In this document: piece after piece, positions 8,172 through 15,764 of the stretch | How the letters are laid out: each line of letters begins with the position of its first letter | Position numbering within the stretch: position 1 is the stretch's first letter | Position numbers and translations under genes: made by a program | The notes under the pieces: generated by a model | The model's database searches: none | What the model saw: only the letters and a program-made list of their open reading frames with translations | What the model was told of the DNA's origin: nothing | From: Vicinamibacterales bacterium | Lineage (GTDB): Bacteria; Acidobacteriota; Vicinamibacteria; Vicinamibacterales; UBA2999 | Direction: 5' to 3' | DNA length: 64,000 nucleotides | Assembly (NCBI GenBank): GCA_041659285.1 | Contig: JBAZYO010000001.1 | Coordinates: 496,001 to 560,000, forward strand

Positions 8172-9092
8172 ATGGAAGGCGGCCTGTTCGTCATCGTCCT
8201 GCTCGCGGTCATCACGCTGGTCATCCTGGCCAAGACCGCGATCGTCGTCCCGCAGCAGAGCGCGTTCGTGGTCGAGCGGCTGGGCCGCTTCGCCGGCGTG
8301 CTCGACGCGGGGTTCCACATCCTCGTGCCGTTCATCGACGTCATCCGCTACCGGCACTCGCTCAAGGAAATGGCGCTCGACATCCCGGCGCAGATTTGCA
8401 TCACGCGCGACAACGTGCAGGTGCAGGTGGATGGCGTGCTCTACCTCAAGGTGCTGAATCCGGAACGAACCTCGTACGGCATCACCGACTACATGTTTGC
8501 GATTTCGCAGCTCGCACAGACCACGCTGCGTAGCGAAGTGGGCAAGATCGATCTGGATCGCACGTTCGAAGAGCGCACCAACATCAACATCTCGGTGGTC
8601 GCCGAACTCGACAAGGCCACCGAGCCGTGGGGCGTCAAGGTGTTGCGCTACGAAGTGAAGAGCATCACGCCGCCGGCCGACATCCTGGCCGCGATGGAAA
8701 AGCAGATGCGCGCCGAGCGCGAAAAGCGAGCGGTGATTCTCACCTCGGAAGGCCAGCGCGACGCCGCCATCAACTCGGCGGAAGGCGAAAAGCAGCAGGT
8801 GATCAAGGCGTCGGAAGCGCGGCGCCAGCAGCAGATCAACGAGGCCGAAGGCCAGGCCTCGGCCATTCTCGCGGTGGCGACGGCCAATGCCGAAGGCATC
8901 AAGCGGGTCGCCGCGGCCACGCAGGCGGCCGGCGGCGCCGAGGCGATTCAGTTGAAGGTGGCCGAGCAGTACATCGCCGAGTTCGGCAAGGTCATCAACA
9001 ACGCCGACACCATCATCCTGCCGTCGAACCTCGGCGACGTGGCGTCAATGATCACGACGGCCATGAATGTCGTGAACCAGGGCAAGAAGTAG
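8172..9092 (+). CDS. SPFH/band 7 family protein (paraslipin/QmcA-like)
   Basis: A 306-residue stomatin-like membrane scaffold. An N-terminal membrane helix (residues 5-22) is followed by IVVPQQSAFVVERLGRFAGVLDAGFHILVPFID, the start of the band 7 domain (about 23-200), then an Ala/Glu-rich coiled coil (EGQRDAAINSAEGEKQQ onward) and a C-terminal oligomerisation region. Partners with the NfeD protein just upstream; such pairs organise membrane protein quality control. ATG 8172 is chosen since GGAG at 8160-8163 is well spaced; a GTG at 8163 is possible. The last 48 bases overlap the convergent MFS gene. Confidence 0.9.
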   Translation: MEGGLFVIVLLAVITLVILAKTAIVVPQQSAFVVERLGRFAGVLDAGFHILVPFIDVIRYRHSLKEMALDIPAQICITRDNVQVQVDGVLYLKVLNPERTSYGITDYMFAISQLAQTTLRSEVGKIDLDRTFEERTNINISVVAELDKATEPWGVKVLRYEVKSITPPADILAAMEKQMRAEREKRAVILTSEGQRDAAINSAEGEKQQVIKASEARRQQQINEAEGQASAILAVATANAEGIKRVAAATQAAGGAEAIQLKVAEQYIAEFGKVINNADTIILPSNLGDVASMITTAMNVVNQGKK

Positions 9093-10235
9093 CGCCGCCG
9101 TCAGGGCCAGGGCCGCGCCGGTCATGAACGCGACCGGCGCGCCGAAGGTCTGCCAGAGCAATCCAAAGAACAGGCCCGCCGCCAGGGCGCCAAAGCCCTG
9201 GACGGCCGCGTGCCACCCAAACGCGGTGGCGCGCATCGCGTCCGGCACGAGGTCCGCGATGAGGGCCTTCTCACTGCCCTCCACGGCCGCGGCGTAGACG
9301 CTGTAGACCAGAAACCACGCGATCAGCGCCCCGACCGAATGGCTCATCGCGAAGCCCGCGTAGACCACCGCGTAGATGGTCCAGCCCGAGACGATGAGCG
9401 CGCGCCGACCGAAGCGGTCCGACAGCGCGCCGCCCCGCATCGACAGCAGCGCCTTCACTGCGTGCTGAGCGCTCCAGAGAGCCGTGAGCCCCATCAACGG
9501 AACGCCGGATTGCGACAACTGCAACAGCAGAAACGCGTCGGAAGAGTTGCCGAGGGTGAACACCGACAGGATTACCAAGTACTTCTTCAGCGGCTTCGGC
9601 AACGGTGCTGAAGTGCTGAGGTGCTCGAGTGCTGCGGTGCTGGGGTGCTGAGGTGCGAGAGTGCTCGGCGTTTCTGGGACGCGGAGCAGGGTCAGCACGG
9701 CGAGCAAACCCGGGATGATCGTCAGGCCGAACAGCAGGCGGTAGTTGTCGGGCGCGAACCAGAGGAAGACCGTGGCGAGCAGCGGGCCGATCGACGCGCC
9801 CGCATGGTCCATGCCCCAGTGATACCCGAACACGCGGCCACGCTGGCCCGGCGGCGCCAGCGACGCCAGCATCGCGTCGCGCGGCGCGCCGCGCAGGCCC
9901 TTCCCCACCCGGTCGGTCACGCGCACGACGAACACGTGCCCCCACGACGTGGCCAGCGCGACGAACGGCCGGACCAGCGACGACAGCGCGTAGCCCGCCA
10001 CAACGATCGGCTTGCGCGCGCCCAGGCGGTCGGACCAGCGTCCGGCGAACACCTTGAGCGCGCTGCTGGTGGCGTCGGCGGCGCCTTCAATGATGCCCAG
10101 GGTGATCGGCGGGCCTCCCAGCACTTGCGTGACAAAGACGGGAAGGAGCGGATACACGGCCTCGGTGGCCGCGTCGGTGAGCAGGCTCACCCACCCGAGC
10201 AGCTTGACGGGGCGCGGAAGCGGCGTGATTCTCAA
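9045..10235 (-). CDS. Major facilitator superfamily transporter
   Basis: A 396-residue protein with about 12 membrane helices. The N-terminal half carries GGPPITLGIIEGAADATSS and a loop RWSDRLGARKP, the MFS loop 2-3 signature (G-x-x-x-D-R-x-G-R/A-R/K). A second copy, GALSDRFGRRALI, marks the C-terminal half. The central cytoplasmic loop, at about residues 190-210, is encoded by an eight-fold imperfect octamer repeat. The substrate is not predictable, though it resembles sugar/drug efflux members. The 3' end overlaps the convergent SPFH gene by 48 bases. Confidence 0.85.
   Translation of the reverse strand: MRITPLPRPVKLLGWVSLLTDAATEAVYPLLPVFVTQVLGGPPITLGIIEGAADATSSALKVFAGRWSDRLGARKPIVVAGYALSSLVRPFVALATSWGHVFVVRVTDRVGKGLRGAPRDAMLASLAPPGQRGRVFGYHWGMDHAGASIGPLLATVFLWFAPDNYRLLFGLTIIPGLLAVLTLLRVPETPSTLAPQHPSTAALEHLSTSAPLPKPLKKYLVILSVFTLGNSSDAFLLLQLSQSGVPLMGLTALWSAQHAVKALLSMRGGALSDRFGRRALIVSGWTIYAVVYAGFAMSHSVGALIAWFLVYSVYAAAVEGSEKALIADLVPDAMRATAFGWHAAVQGFGALAAGLFFGLLWQTFGAPVAFMTGAALALTAALLLALVHDIHGRRDH
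9605..9668. repeat. Eight imperfect copies of an 8-base unit inside the MFS gene
   Basis: Consecutive octamers from 9605: GTGCTGAA, GTGCTGAG, GTGCTCGA, GTGCTGCG, GTGCTGGG, GTGCTGAG, GTGCGAGA, GTGCTCGG. The array encodes the loop between the two six-helix halves. The period is not a multiple of three, so gain or loss of one unit would shift the frame. Confidence 0.85.
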
Positions 10236-10244
10236 GATCTAGCG

Positions 10245-10260
10245 GCCTGCCCTGAGCGAG
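10245..10260. repeat. Truncated copy of the CCCTGAGCGAG dispersed element
   Basis: GCCTGCCCTGAGCGAG here is identical to 44808-44823, where it opens a longer palindromic element. It lies in the 27-base gap between ridA and the MFS gene. Confidence 0.5.
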
Positions 10261-10262
10261 TC

Positions 10263-10658
10263 CTAACGATCGGGGCGATAGGCAATGCAGTCGATTTCGA
10301 CCCTTAGACCTTCGCCCGGAAGGCCGGCGGCCTGGATCGTGGTGCGGGCCGGCCGATGCTCGCCGAACATCCGCGAGTAGACCCCGTTCATCTGCTGAAA
10401 CTCCTTCATGTCGAGCAGGAACACGCCGCAGCGAAGCACGTGCTGGAGGTCCGAGCCGCCGGCCCTGAGGATGGCCTGCACGTTCTTGAGGCACTGCTCG
10501 GTCTGCGCCTCGACGCCGGCGCCGGCCAGCTCGCCGGTAACGGGGTCGGTGGCGCCCTGGCCCGACACGAAGATCAGGCGCTCGAAATTCATGCCCGGCG
10601 AGTACGGGCCTACCGGTTTCGGAAGATTTGTGGCGTGAACGGGCTTGTGAATCGACAT
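10263..10658 (-). CDS. ridA: RidA family enamine/imine deaminase
   Basis: A 131-residue RidA (YjgF/UK114) protein. The family hydrolyses reactive enamines and imines such as 2-aminoacrylate made by PLP enzymes. Family marks are PVGPYSPG near the N-terminus, FVSGQGATDPVTGELAG, and the C-terminal RVEIDCIAYRPD, whose Arg binds the substrate carboxylate. It acts in the cytosol. A second paralogue is at 16715-17107; this one keeps the catalytic Arg. The gene is divergent from truA with 21 bases between start codons. Confidence 0.92.
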   Translation of the reverse strand: MSIHKPVHATNLPKPVGPYSPGMNFERLIFVSGQGATDPVTGELAGAGVEAQTEQCLKNVQAILRAGGSDLQHVLRCGVFLLDMKEFQQMNGVYSRMFGEHRPARTTIQAAGLPGEGLRVEIDCIAYRPDR

Positions 10659-10679
10659 GCGGCATTATCATGAAGGCTC

Positions 10680-11567
10680 GTGCCGAGATACAAGCTCACG
10701 ATTGAATATGCCGGGACGCGCTACAGCGGATGGCAGAAGCAGAAGAACGCCCGCACCGTCCAGGGTGAGATTGAACGCGCCGTTGGCGAACTGACGCGCG
10801 ACAAGACCTTCGAGTTCATGGGCTCGGGCCGCACCGACGCCGGGGTGCACGCGCTGCGGCAGGTCGCACACCTCGACATCCGCAAGCCGCTGCCGGCCGA
10901 AACCATCCGCCGCGGCATCAACGACACGCTGCCGGCCGACATCCACATCCTGGCGGTCGACACGGTGCCGCACCGCTTCCACGCCCGCCACGGCGCGGTG
11001 GCGCGCAGCTACGTCTACCAGGTGTCGCGGCGGCGCAGTGCCTTCGCCAAGCCGTTTGTCTGGTGGGTGCGCGAGCCGCTCGACGTGGAGCGCATGCGCG
11101 CGGCGGCCGCGCGGTTCACCGGGATGCACGACTTTCAGGCCTTCAGCGACGACGACCCCGAGGAGAAGTCCACCGAGGTGTTGGTCGAAGAGGTCACGGT
11201 CGGTGAAGACGGCGACCTCATCCTGATCCGGGTGGCCGGCTCGCACTTCATCTGGAAGATGGTGCGGCGCATGGTCGGCGTGCTGGCCGAGATCGGCAAG
11301 GGCGGCATGGCCGTGGAGGACATCGGCGTCTTGTTGGCGCCTCCTCGCGACCCGGTCCGGCTAACCACCTCCGCCAAGGCTTCCGCCTCCGCCAAGGCTA
11401 CGGCGGACAAGCCGGCGGTCAAGAGGCCGGACGCCACATCCCGCCCTACGCCGGCGGAGCTTACCGCGCCGGCATCAGGCCTGTTTCTAGAGCGAGTGTT
11501 CTACGAGGGCGACGGGCGGCAATGGCCGCTACGTCCCGCTGTGGCGGTGCCGTCTGCGCGCGAGTGA
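10680..11567 (+). CDS. truA: tRNA pseudouridine(38-40) synthase TruA with a repeat-derived insert
   Basis: A 295-residue TruA starting at GTG 10680 (MPRYKLTIEYAGTRYSGWQ). It isomerises uridines 38-40 in the tRNA anticodon stem. The catalytic Asp is in GSGRTDAGVHA (about residue 52); HDFQAFSDDDPEEKSTEV and HFIWKMVRRMVGVLAEIGKG are conserved blocks. Between LAPPRDPV and the final APASGLFLERVFYEGDG lies an insert of about 30 residues (SAKASASAKATADKPAV and onward) encoded by dispersed repeats (11364-11463). It sits in a surface position near the C-terminus, so activity is probably kept. The 3' end overlaps an antisense zinc-protein gene by 107 bases. A TATCAT 8 bases upstream may act as -10 for a nearly leaderless message. 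Confidence 0.93.
   Translation: MPRYKLTIEYAGTRYSGWQKQKNARTVQGEIERAVGELTRDKTFEFMGSGRTDAGVHALRQVAHLDIRKPLPAETIRRGINDTLPADIHILAVDTVPHRFHARHGAVARSYVYQVSRRRSAFAKPFVWWVREPLDVERMRAAAARFTGMHDFQAFSDDDPEEKSTEVLVEEVTVGEDGDLILIRVAGSHFIWKMVRRMVGVLAEIGKGGMAVEDIGVLLAPPRDPVRLTTSAKASASAKATADKPAVKRPDATSRPTPAELTAPASGLFLERVFYEGDGRQWPLRPAVAVPSARE
11371..11463. repeat. Dispersed repeats inserted in frame in truA
   Basis: Two copies of CCGCCAAGGCT (from 11372 and 11390). The second forms a hairpin, TCCGCC/GGCGGA at 11389-11408, whose loop includes GTAG on the minus strand. Then CGCCACATCCCG at 11433 is shared with the 3' end of nth. A related CGCCAAGGCTAC unit lies at the trpC-trpF junction. Confidence 0.7.
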
Positions 11568-11718
11568 TGTAGCGCTGGTAGCACTTGTAGCAGAGTGCGT
11601 AGTAGGGGTCCCACTTCGCGATGCCTTCCTGCCGGAAGAGGCTGCGGCGGTTCTCGCAGTGCTGGCAAACCTTCCGGGCGGCTGGCGCGGGTTGGCGGAA
11701 ACGAATGCGAATTGTCAT
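11461..11718 (-). CDS. Small zinc-ribbon-like protein, function unknown
   Basis: An 85-residue protein with two Cys pairs, C18-x2-C21 and C43-x2-C46, spaced as in a zinc ribbon, inside a basic aromatic region (ENRRSLFRQEGIAKWDPYYALCYKCYQRY). The tail after residue 50 is low complexity and basic. It overlaps the truA 3' end by 107 bases on the opposite strand; the zinc core lies wholly outside the overlap, which supports its reality. The ATG at 11718 is preferred over a start two codons upstream. It could bind nucleic acid or be a structural protein. I do not recognise a named family. Confidence 0.65.
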   Translation of the reverse strand: MTIRIRFRQPAPAARKVCQHCENRRSLFRQEGIAKWDPYYALCYKCYQRYITRAQTAPPQRDVAAIAARRPRRTLALETGLMPAR

Positions 11719-11854
11719 AACCACACCCTATTTGGCGCGCGTGACAGATCAGGTCAACCGGGTCACCGTTGCGTTCCATGGCACGCTCCTGCCTACTAAT
11801 GCATACGTCGTGCCGCGCCCCAAAGTTCGAATCCTGGCCTGATTTCAGATCCCC

Positions 11855-12853
11855 ATGGAACGCCATACCGAAATAGTCCGCCAGTGGCGCATCCTGCTGG
11901 CGCTCGAGGGCAAGGCCCGGGGGCTGACCCTGGCCGAAGCCCAGGCTGCCGTCGGTGAGGGCGTATCGGAGCGGACCATCCGACGGGATTTCGAGGCCCT
12001 GACCCAGGCCGGCTTCCCGATTGAAACCACCAAGCGCGATGGCAAGACGGCGTTCACCCTCAACCGGGACGTCTTCAAGGGCGTGGCTGCCGCCGGTTTC
12101 TCGCTGTCGGAACTGTGCGCGCTCTACCTCAGTCGAACCGTCCTCTCGGCGGTCACCGGCGGGCCGTTCCAAGACAGCCTGGCCTCCGCGTTCGACAAGC
12201 TGTACGAGGCGCTGCCGCCGGCACTGTGGAAGTTCATTGAGAGCCTGCCCGCCGCGCTCGGCGCCAAGGAACACGCGTCGCGGCCCCTGGCGAGCGGGTC
12301 GGCCACCAAGTCGATGGACACGCTGATGTCGGCCATTCTGGGCCGCCGCCGCGTGCGCATGCGCTACCACTCCTTCTCCAGCAAGAAGCTCAAGGACTAC
12401 ATTGTCGAACCCTACCGGCTGGCCTACGCGCAAGGCGGGTTGTACCTGCAGGCCTTCGTGCCCGACTACGCCGAGATGCGGACCTTCGCGGTGCAGCGCA
12501 TCGAGCAGGCGGTGGCGCTCGAAGAGAGTTTCAGTCCCGTGGCCGACTCCCCCGCCGACGTGTTCCCGCACTCCCTCGGCGCGTTCTCGGGGACCCCGGA
12601 GCCCGTGGTCATCGAGTTCACCGCCGCCGAGGCGCCCTACGTTCGCGAGCGGCAATGGCACGCGTCGCAGGCGATCGACGAACTGCCGGACGGACGCATC
12701 CGCCTGACGCTCAACGTGGTGCTCGACTGGGAACTGCAGGCGTGGGTGATGGGGTTTGGACCGGCGGCCCGGGTCATCACCCCCAAGGCGTTTGCCGATC
12801 GCATTCTCGACAGCCTCGAAGAGACGCGCGCGACTTACCTCAGGACCTTGTAG
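11855..12853 (+). CDS. WYL domain transcriptional regulator (HTH + WYL)
   Basis: A 332-residue regulator. Residues 1-70 form a DeoR-like winged helix (LTLAEAQAAVGEGVSERTIRRDFEAL), the centre is helical, and residues about 145-240 form the WYL sensor region with VRMRYHSFSS and IVEPYRLAYAQGGLYLQAF. A WCX-type C-terminal domain follows (WELQAWVMGFGPAARVITPKAF). WYL proteins sense ligands, often nucleic acid related, and control stress or defence genes; here no defence genes are adjacent. Its 3' end overlaps the convergent M23 peptidase gene by 19 bases. The target is unknown. Confidence 0.88.
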   Translation: MERHTEIVRQWRILLALEGKARGLTLAEAQAAVGEGVSERTIRRDFEALTQAGFPIETTKRDGKTAFTLNRDVFKGVAAAGFSLSELCALYLSRTVLSAVTGGPFQDSLASAFDKLYEALPPALWKFIESLPAALGAKEHASRPLASGSATKSMDTLMSAILGRRRVRMRYHSFSSKKLKDYIVEPYRLAYAQGGLYLQAFVPDYAEMRTFAVQRIEQAVALEESFSPVADSPADVFPHSLGAFSGTPEPVVIEFTAAEAPYVRERQWHASQAIDELPDGRIRLTLNVVLDWELQAWVMGFGPAARVITPKAFADRILDSLEETRATYLRTL

Positions 12854-13536
12854 GGATCGATCGGCATCCCCTGCCACCACTGCTTCTGATCGGTCATCTG
12901 GAAGATGGCGAAGTGCAGGTGCGGCGTATCAGGCGGCGCATTGCCCGAGGTCCCGACGTAGCCGAGCACGTCGCCGCGTCTCACGCGATCGCCGTCTTTC
13001 AACCCATCCACGTACCGCTGCAGGTGCGCGTAGTAATACACGTAAATGTTGGTGGGATCGAACTGGTACACGGTGATGCCGCCGGCCTCGCTGTTGAACA
13101 ACCGGGCGATGGTGCCGTCTTCGACAGCGATCACGGGTGTATGACGGGCCGCCAGCATGTCGATGGCCTCGTGCTGCCGGGATGCACCGCGCTCCTCGTT
13201 GAACGAGTCGCGCACGTCCTCCCGCCTGGCGCCCTGGATCGGCAATTCGAGATGACGCCCGCGCAGGACCTCGACCGGATCCGCGGACACGGAGGGAACG
13301 GCCGCAGCGGTCTGCGCCGGCGGCGTCACCGCGGGCGGTGTCTCCGGCGGGCTCGGCCGCACCGCAACCACGGGCGGCTCAACCCGGCCCGCCGCTTCCG
13401 CGCGCCGGTCCGCGCTGGCCCATGGGCCGGCCGGGAACACGGTGAACAGCGCGGCCATCACGAGCATGCCGATCAGGAACCCGCCGGCGGCGGCGAACAC
13501 CATCCACGAATACGCCGGCGACCCCTTTGTTGTCAT
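12835..13536 (-). CDS. M23 family metallopeptidase (LytM domain), membrane-anchored
   Basis: A 233-residue protein with one N-terminal membrane helix (residues 11-36), a Pro-rich linker (about 50-85) and a C-terminal peptidase domain. Zinc ligands are visible as HEAID (about residue 121) and HLHF (about 207), with YAHLQRYVDGLKDGDRVRRGDVLGYVGTSG between them. Family enzymes cut peptide cross-links in peptidoglycan or regulate amidases. The active domain is expected in the periplasm. It is the last gene of a minus-strand run that begins with ridA at 17107. The start codon lies 15 bases below the stop of the DUF2785 gene. Confidence 0.88.
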   Translation of the reverse strand: MTTKGSPAYSWMVFAAAGGFLIGMLVMAALFTVFPAGPWASADRRAEAAGRVEPPVVAVRPSPPETPPAVTPPAQTAAAVPSVSADPVEVLRGRHLELPIQGARREDVRDSFNEERGASRQHEAIDMLAARHTPVIAVEDGTIARLFNSEAGGITVYQFDPTNIYVYYYAHLQRYVDGLKDGDRVRRGDVLGYVGTSGNAPPDTPHLHFAIFQMTDQKQWWQGMPIDPYKVLR

Positions 13537-13551
13537 TCGATGCCCATCGCG

Positions 13552-14469
13552 TCAGGGCAGCAGCTTCAAGCCGTCGCGAACCGGCGGGAGCAGTTGCCGG
13601 ACGCCGGTATTTTCGCTGGGGCTCGCGCCGGCGAACACGCTCAGCAGGAACGCGCGCGTGTTGTGCCGTCTGGCCAGGCCAGCCTCCGACGAGAACGCCG
13701 CCTCCCACGAGTCGAGTGGCGCCGGCGAGAGGACCTTCGCAAACCACGCCTTCCACTCGTCGTCGGTGTGAAGTCCCCGCTGCGCGATGAACAGGACCGG
13801 GCGCGCCAGGCGGTCGGGTTCCCCCGCGTGATAGGCGACGGTCTGCCGAGGTGCGACTTGCTCGGCAATCGCGATCAGCAGGCGATCGAGGTGGGCCTTG
13901 TTGACCGAGGGGTTGAGCGCGAGTTGCAGGGCGAAGTCGGCGCCGTGGGCGACGCCGTGACGAAAGCCTTCGGTGTCGCTGAAGGCGCGGTAGTCCTTGA
14001 CGTCCAGCAGGAAGTCGGCGGCGGCCAGCACCAGCGCGTCGCGTTCGCCTGGCGACATCCAGGGGGTGATGCGGTCGGTGCGCGCGACCTCGGCCATGAC
14101 GAGCGCCGCAAACGGCGCGCGAAAGCCCTGCGCATCGCCGCCGGCCAGCATCGGCATCAGTGTGTCGCGCAAACGAACCAGCGTCGGGCGATCGAGCTGG
14201 CCCGCGCGCATCCAGACAGACAGTGCTTCGAACGCGACGCCATCGCGCAGTTGTGGATTGGGATCACCCAGACAAGCGGTCAGGGCGAGGGCAAGGGACT
14301 GTCGCTCGTTGGCGTCGGCGACGGCGAACTTCGCCGTCTTGAGCGCGGTCAGGCGGGCCAACGGCCATGCCTCCGGCGGGCACGTCAGCGCGACCGGTTG
14401 AGCCGCCGCCGGCGCCACCAGCATGGCGCTAAACGCAATCGCCGCGATGACCCGCTGTGGGTTGCGCAT
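13552..14469 (-). CDS. Secreted DUF2785 domain protein
   Basis: A 305-residue protein with a signal peptide (residues 1-23, cut after PAAAQ). The mature part is all-helical and matches the DUF2785 pattern: NPQLRDGVAFEALSVWM, FRAPFAALVMAEVARTD, a block AFSDTEGFRHGVAHGADFALQLALNPSV with two conserved His residues, and GEPDRLARPVLFIA. The biochemical role of DUF2785 is unknown. It is packed between the beta-lactamase-like gene upstream (4 bases) and the M23 peptidase downstream, suggesting a shared envelope role. Confidence 0.8.
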   Translation of the reverse strand: MRNPQRVIAAIAFSAMLVAPAAAQPVALTCPPEAWPLARLTALKTAKFAVADANERQSLALALTACLGDPNPQLRDGVAFEALSVWMRAGQLDRPTLVRLRDTLMPMLAGGDAQGFRAPFAALVMAEVARTDRITPWMSPGERDALVLAAADFLLDVKDYRAFSDTEGFRHGVAHGADFALQLALNPSVNKAHLDRLLIAIAEQVAPRQTVAYHAGEPDRLARPVLFIAQRGLHTDDEWKAWFAKVLSPAPLDSWEAAFSSEAGLARRHNTRAFLLSVFAGASPSENTGVRQLLPPVRDGLKLLP

Positions 14470-14473
14470 GCGG

Positions 14474-15748
14474 TTACTGGACGATGGACTGGGTGATGGC
14501 GGCCTTGAAGCGCTGCCGCAGACCGTCCGGACTGGCCGGCACGTTCTGGGAGAACAGCAGCACGACGAGCTGCTTCGCGGGATCGATGGCGAAAAACGTC
14601 CCGGCGGAGCCGTCCCAGCCGTACTCCCCGGTCGAGGTGAGGTAGCCGCGCGCGCTCGGCGTGACCACCACGTCGACGTTGCCGAGGCCCCAGCCCATGG
14701 CGCCGCCGCGCTGCTGCAGCACGGGCGCCGAGAGGCCGTTGGCCGTCATCGACTCCACGGTCCTGGCGCTGAGCAGCCGCACGCCGTCGAGCTCGCCCCG
14801 GTTCAGGAGCATCTGGCAGAAGCGGAGAAAATCCGGTGCGGTCGACACCAGGCCGACCGCGCCCTCGACCAGCGCCGGGCGCTTCGTGAACGGCACTTCT
14901 TCTTCGATCTCGAAGGGCGTGAGCCCACCGGTTGGCGCCACACGGTAGACCGTGGCGAGGCGCGCCTGCGCCTCGCCTTCCACCCAGAACGACGTGTCGT
15001 TCATCTCGAGCGGCTTGAGGATGCGATCGGTGACGAACGCGTCGAAGGGCTTACCCGACCACACTTCCACGAGACGGCCCAGCACCGTCGTGCCCTCGCT
15101 GTAGCGGAAGCGGGTGCCCGGGTCTTCCATCAACGGTGCTCGCGTGATGTTGGTGACGAACTGCGGCAACGCCTGCGTTCGCACGCGCACCTGCCGGGCG
15201 AGATACAGGTCCGACGACCGGTGGCTCAGTCCGGACGTGTGCAGCAGGAGGTCTTCAATCGTGATCGCCCGCGACGGCTTGCGCGACCCCTCGGGCGTCT
15301 GCACCATCACGTTCTTGAACTCCGGCAAGTACGCCGATACCGCATCAGTGAGACGGAACTTCCCTGCCTCGTGCAGCATCATCACCGCGACGGCGGTCAC
15401 CGCCTTCGTCTGGGAGTAGATGCGAAAGAGGGAGCGCTCGGTCATCGGCGTGCGCATCTCCACGCTTTGCAGGCCGACCGGCTCGAGGTAGGCGATCTTG
15501 CCCTGGCGCGCGACCAGGCCGACCGCGCCGGCAATCTTGCGATCGCTGACGGCCTGCCGCAGCACGGCGGTGGCGTTCTGGAGGCGCTCGGCCGACATGC
15601 CGACCGAATCGGGTGTGGCGCGCGGGGTCGGTTGGCTTGCCCACCGAAGCTCTGAGAGCGAAGGTGGGACCGCGGCCAACAGGCCGGTGGCGAGGGCGAG
15701 GCCGCACAGGGTCAGGGCGCTGGCGTAATTGAACATCGTGGTTCGCAT
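14474..15748 (-). CDS. Serine hydrolase, class C beta-lactamase/penicillin-binding-like
   Basis: A 424-residue exported protein (signal peptide 1-26). The nucleophile motif SxxK is SQTK at residues 112-115. The YxN position reads YSE near 217, and the third motif (KTG/HxG) is replaced by YGWDGSAGT near the C-terminus, as in esterase and peptidase members of the family. IEDLLLHTSGL is the usual helix. Such proteins may be esterases, D-aminopeptidases or carboxypeptidases rather than antibiotic-resistance enzymes, and true beta-lactamase activity is unlikely from these motifs. It is transcribed with the S41 protein upstream (16 bases) and DUF2785 downstream. Confidence 0.88.
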   Translation of the reverse strand: MRTTMFNYASALTLCGLALATGLLAAVPPSLSELRWASQPTPRATPDSVGMSAERLQNATAVLRQAVSDRKIAGAVGLVARQGKIAYLEPVGLQSVEMRTPMTERSLFRIYSQTKAVTAVAVMMLHEAGKFRLTDAVSAYLPEFKNVMVQTPEGSRKPSRAITIEDLLLHTSGLSHRSSDLYLARQVRVRTQALPQFVTNITRAPLMEDPGTRFRYSEGTTVLGRLVEVWSGKPFDAFVTDRILKPLEMNDTSFWVEGEAQARLATVYRVAPTGGLTPFEIEEEVPFTKRPALVEGAVGLVSTAPDFLRFCQMLLNRGELDGVRLLSARTVESMTANGLSAPVLQQRGGAMGWGLGNVDVVVTPSARGYLTSTGEYGWDGSAGTFFAIDPAKQLVVLLFSQNVPASPDGLRQRFKAAITQSIVQ

Positions 15749-15764
15749 TCTATGGTGCCACGGG

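Noticed and set aside
11800..11845. GTTCGAATC stretch resembling a tRNA T-loop at about 11825
   Set aside because: The flanking five bases do not pair and no acceptor or anticodon arm can be built.
14474..15748. Antibiotic-resistance beta-lactamase
   Set aside because: The second and third motifs (YSE, WDG) differ from true class C enzymes; a general serine hydrolase is the safer call.
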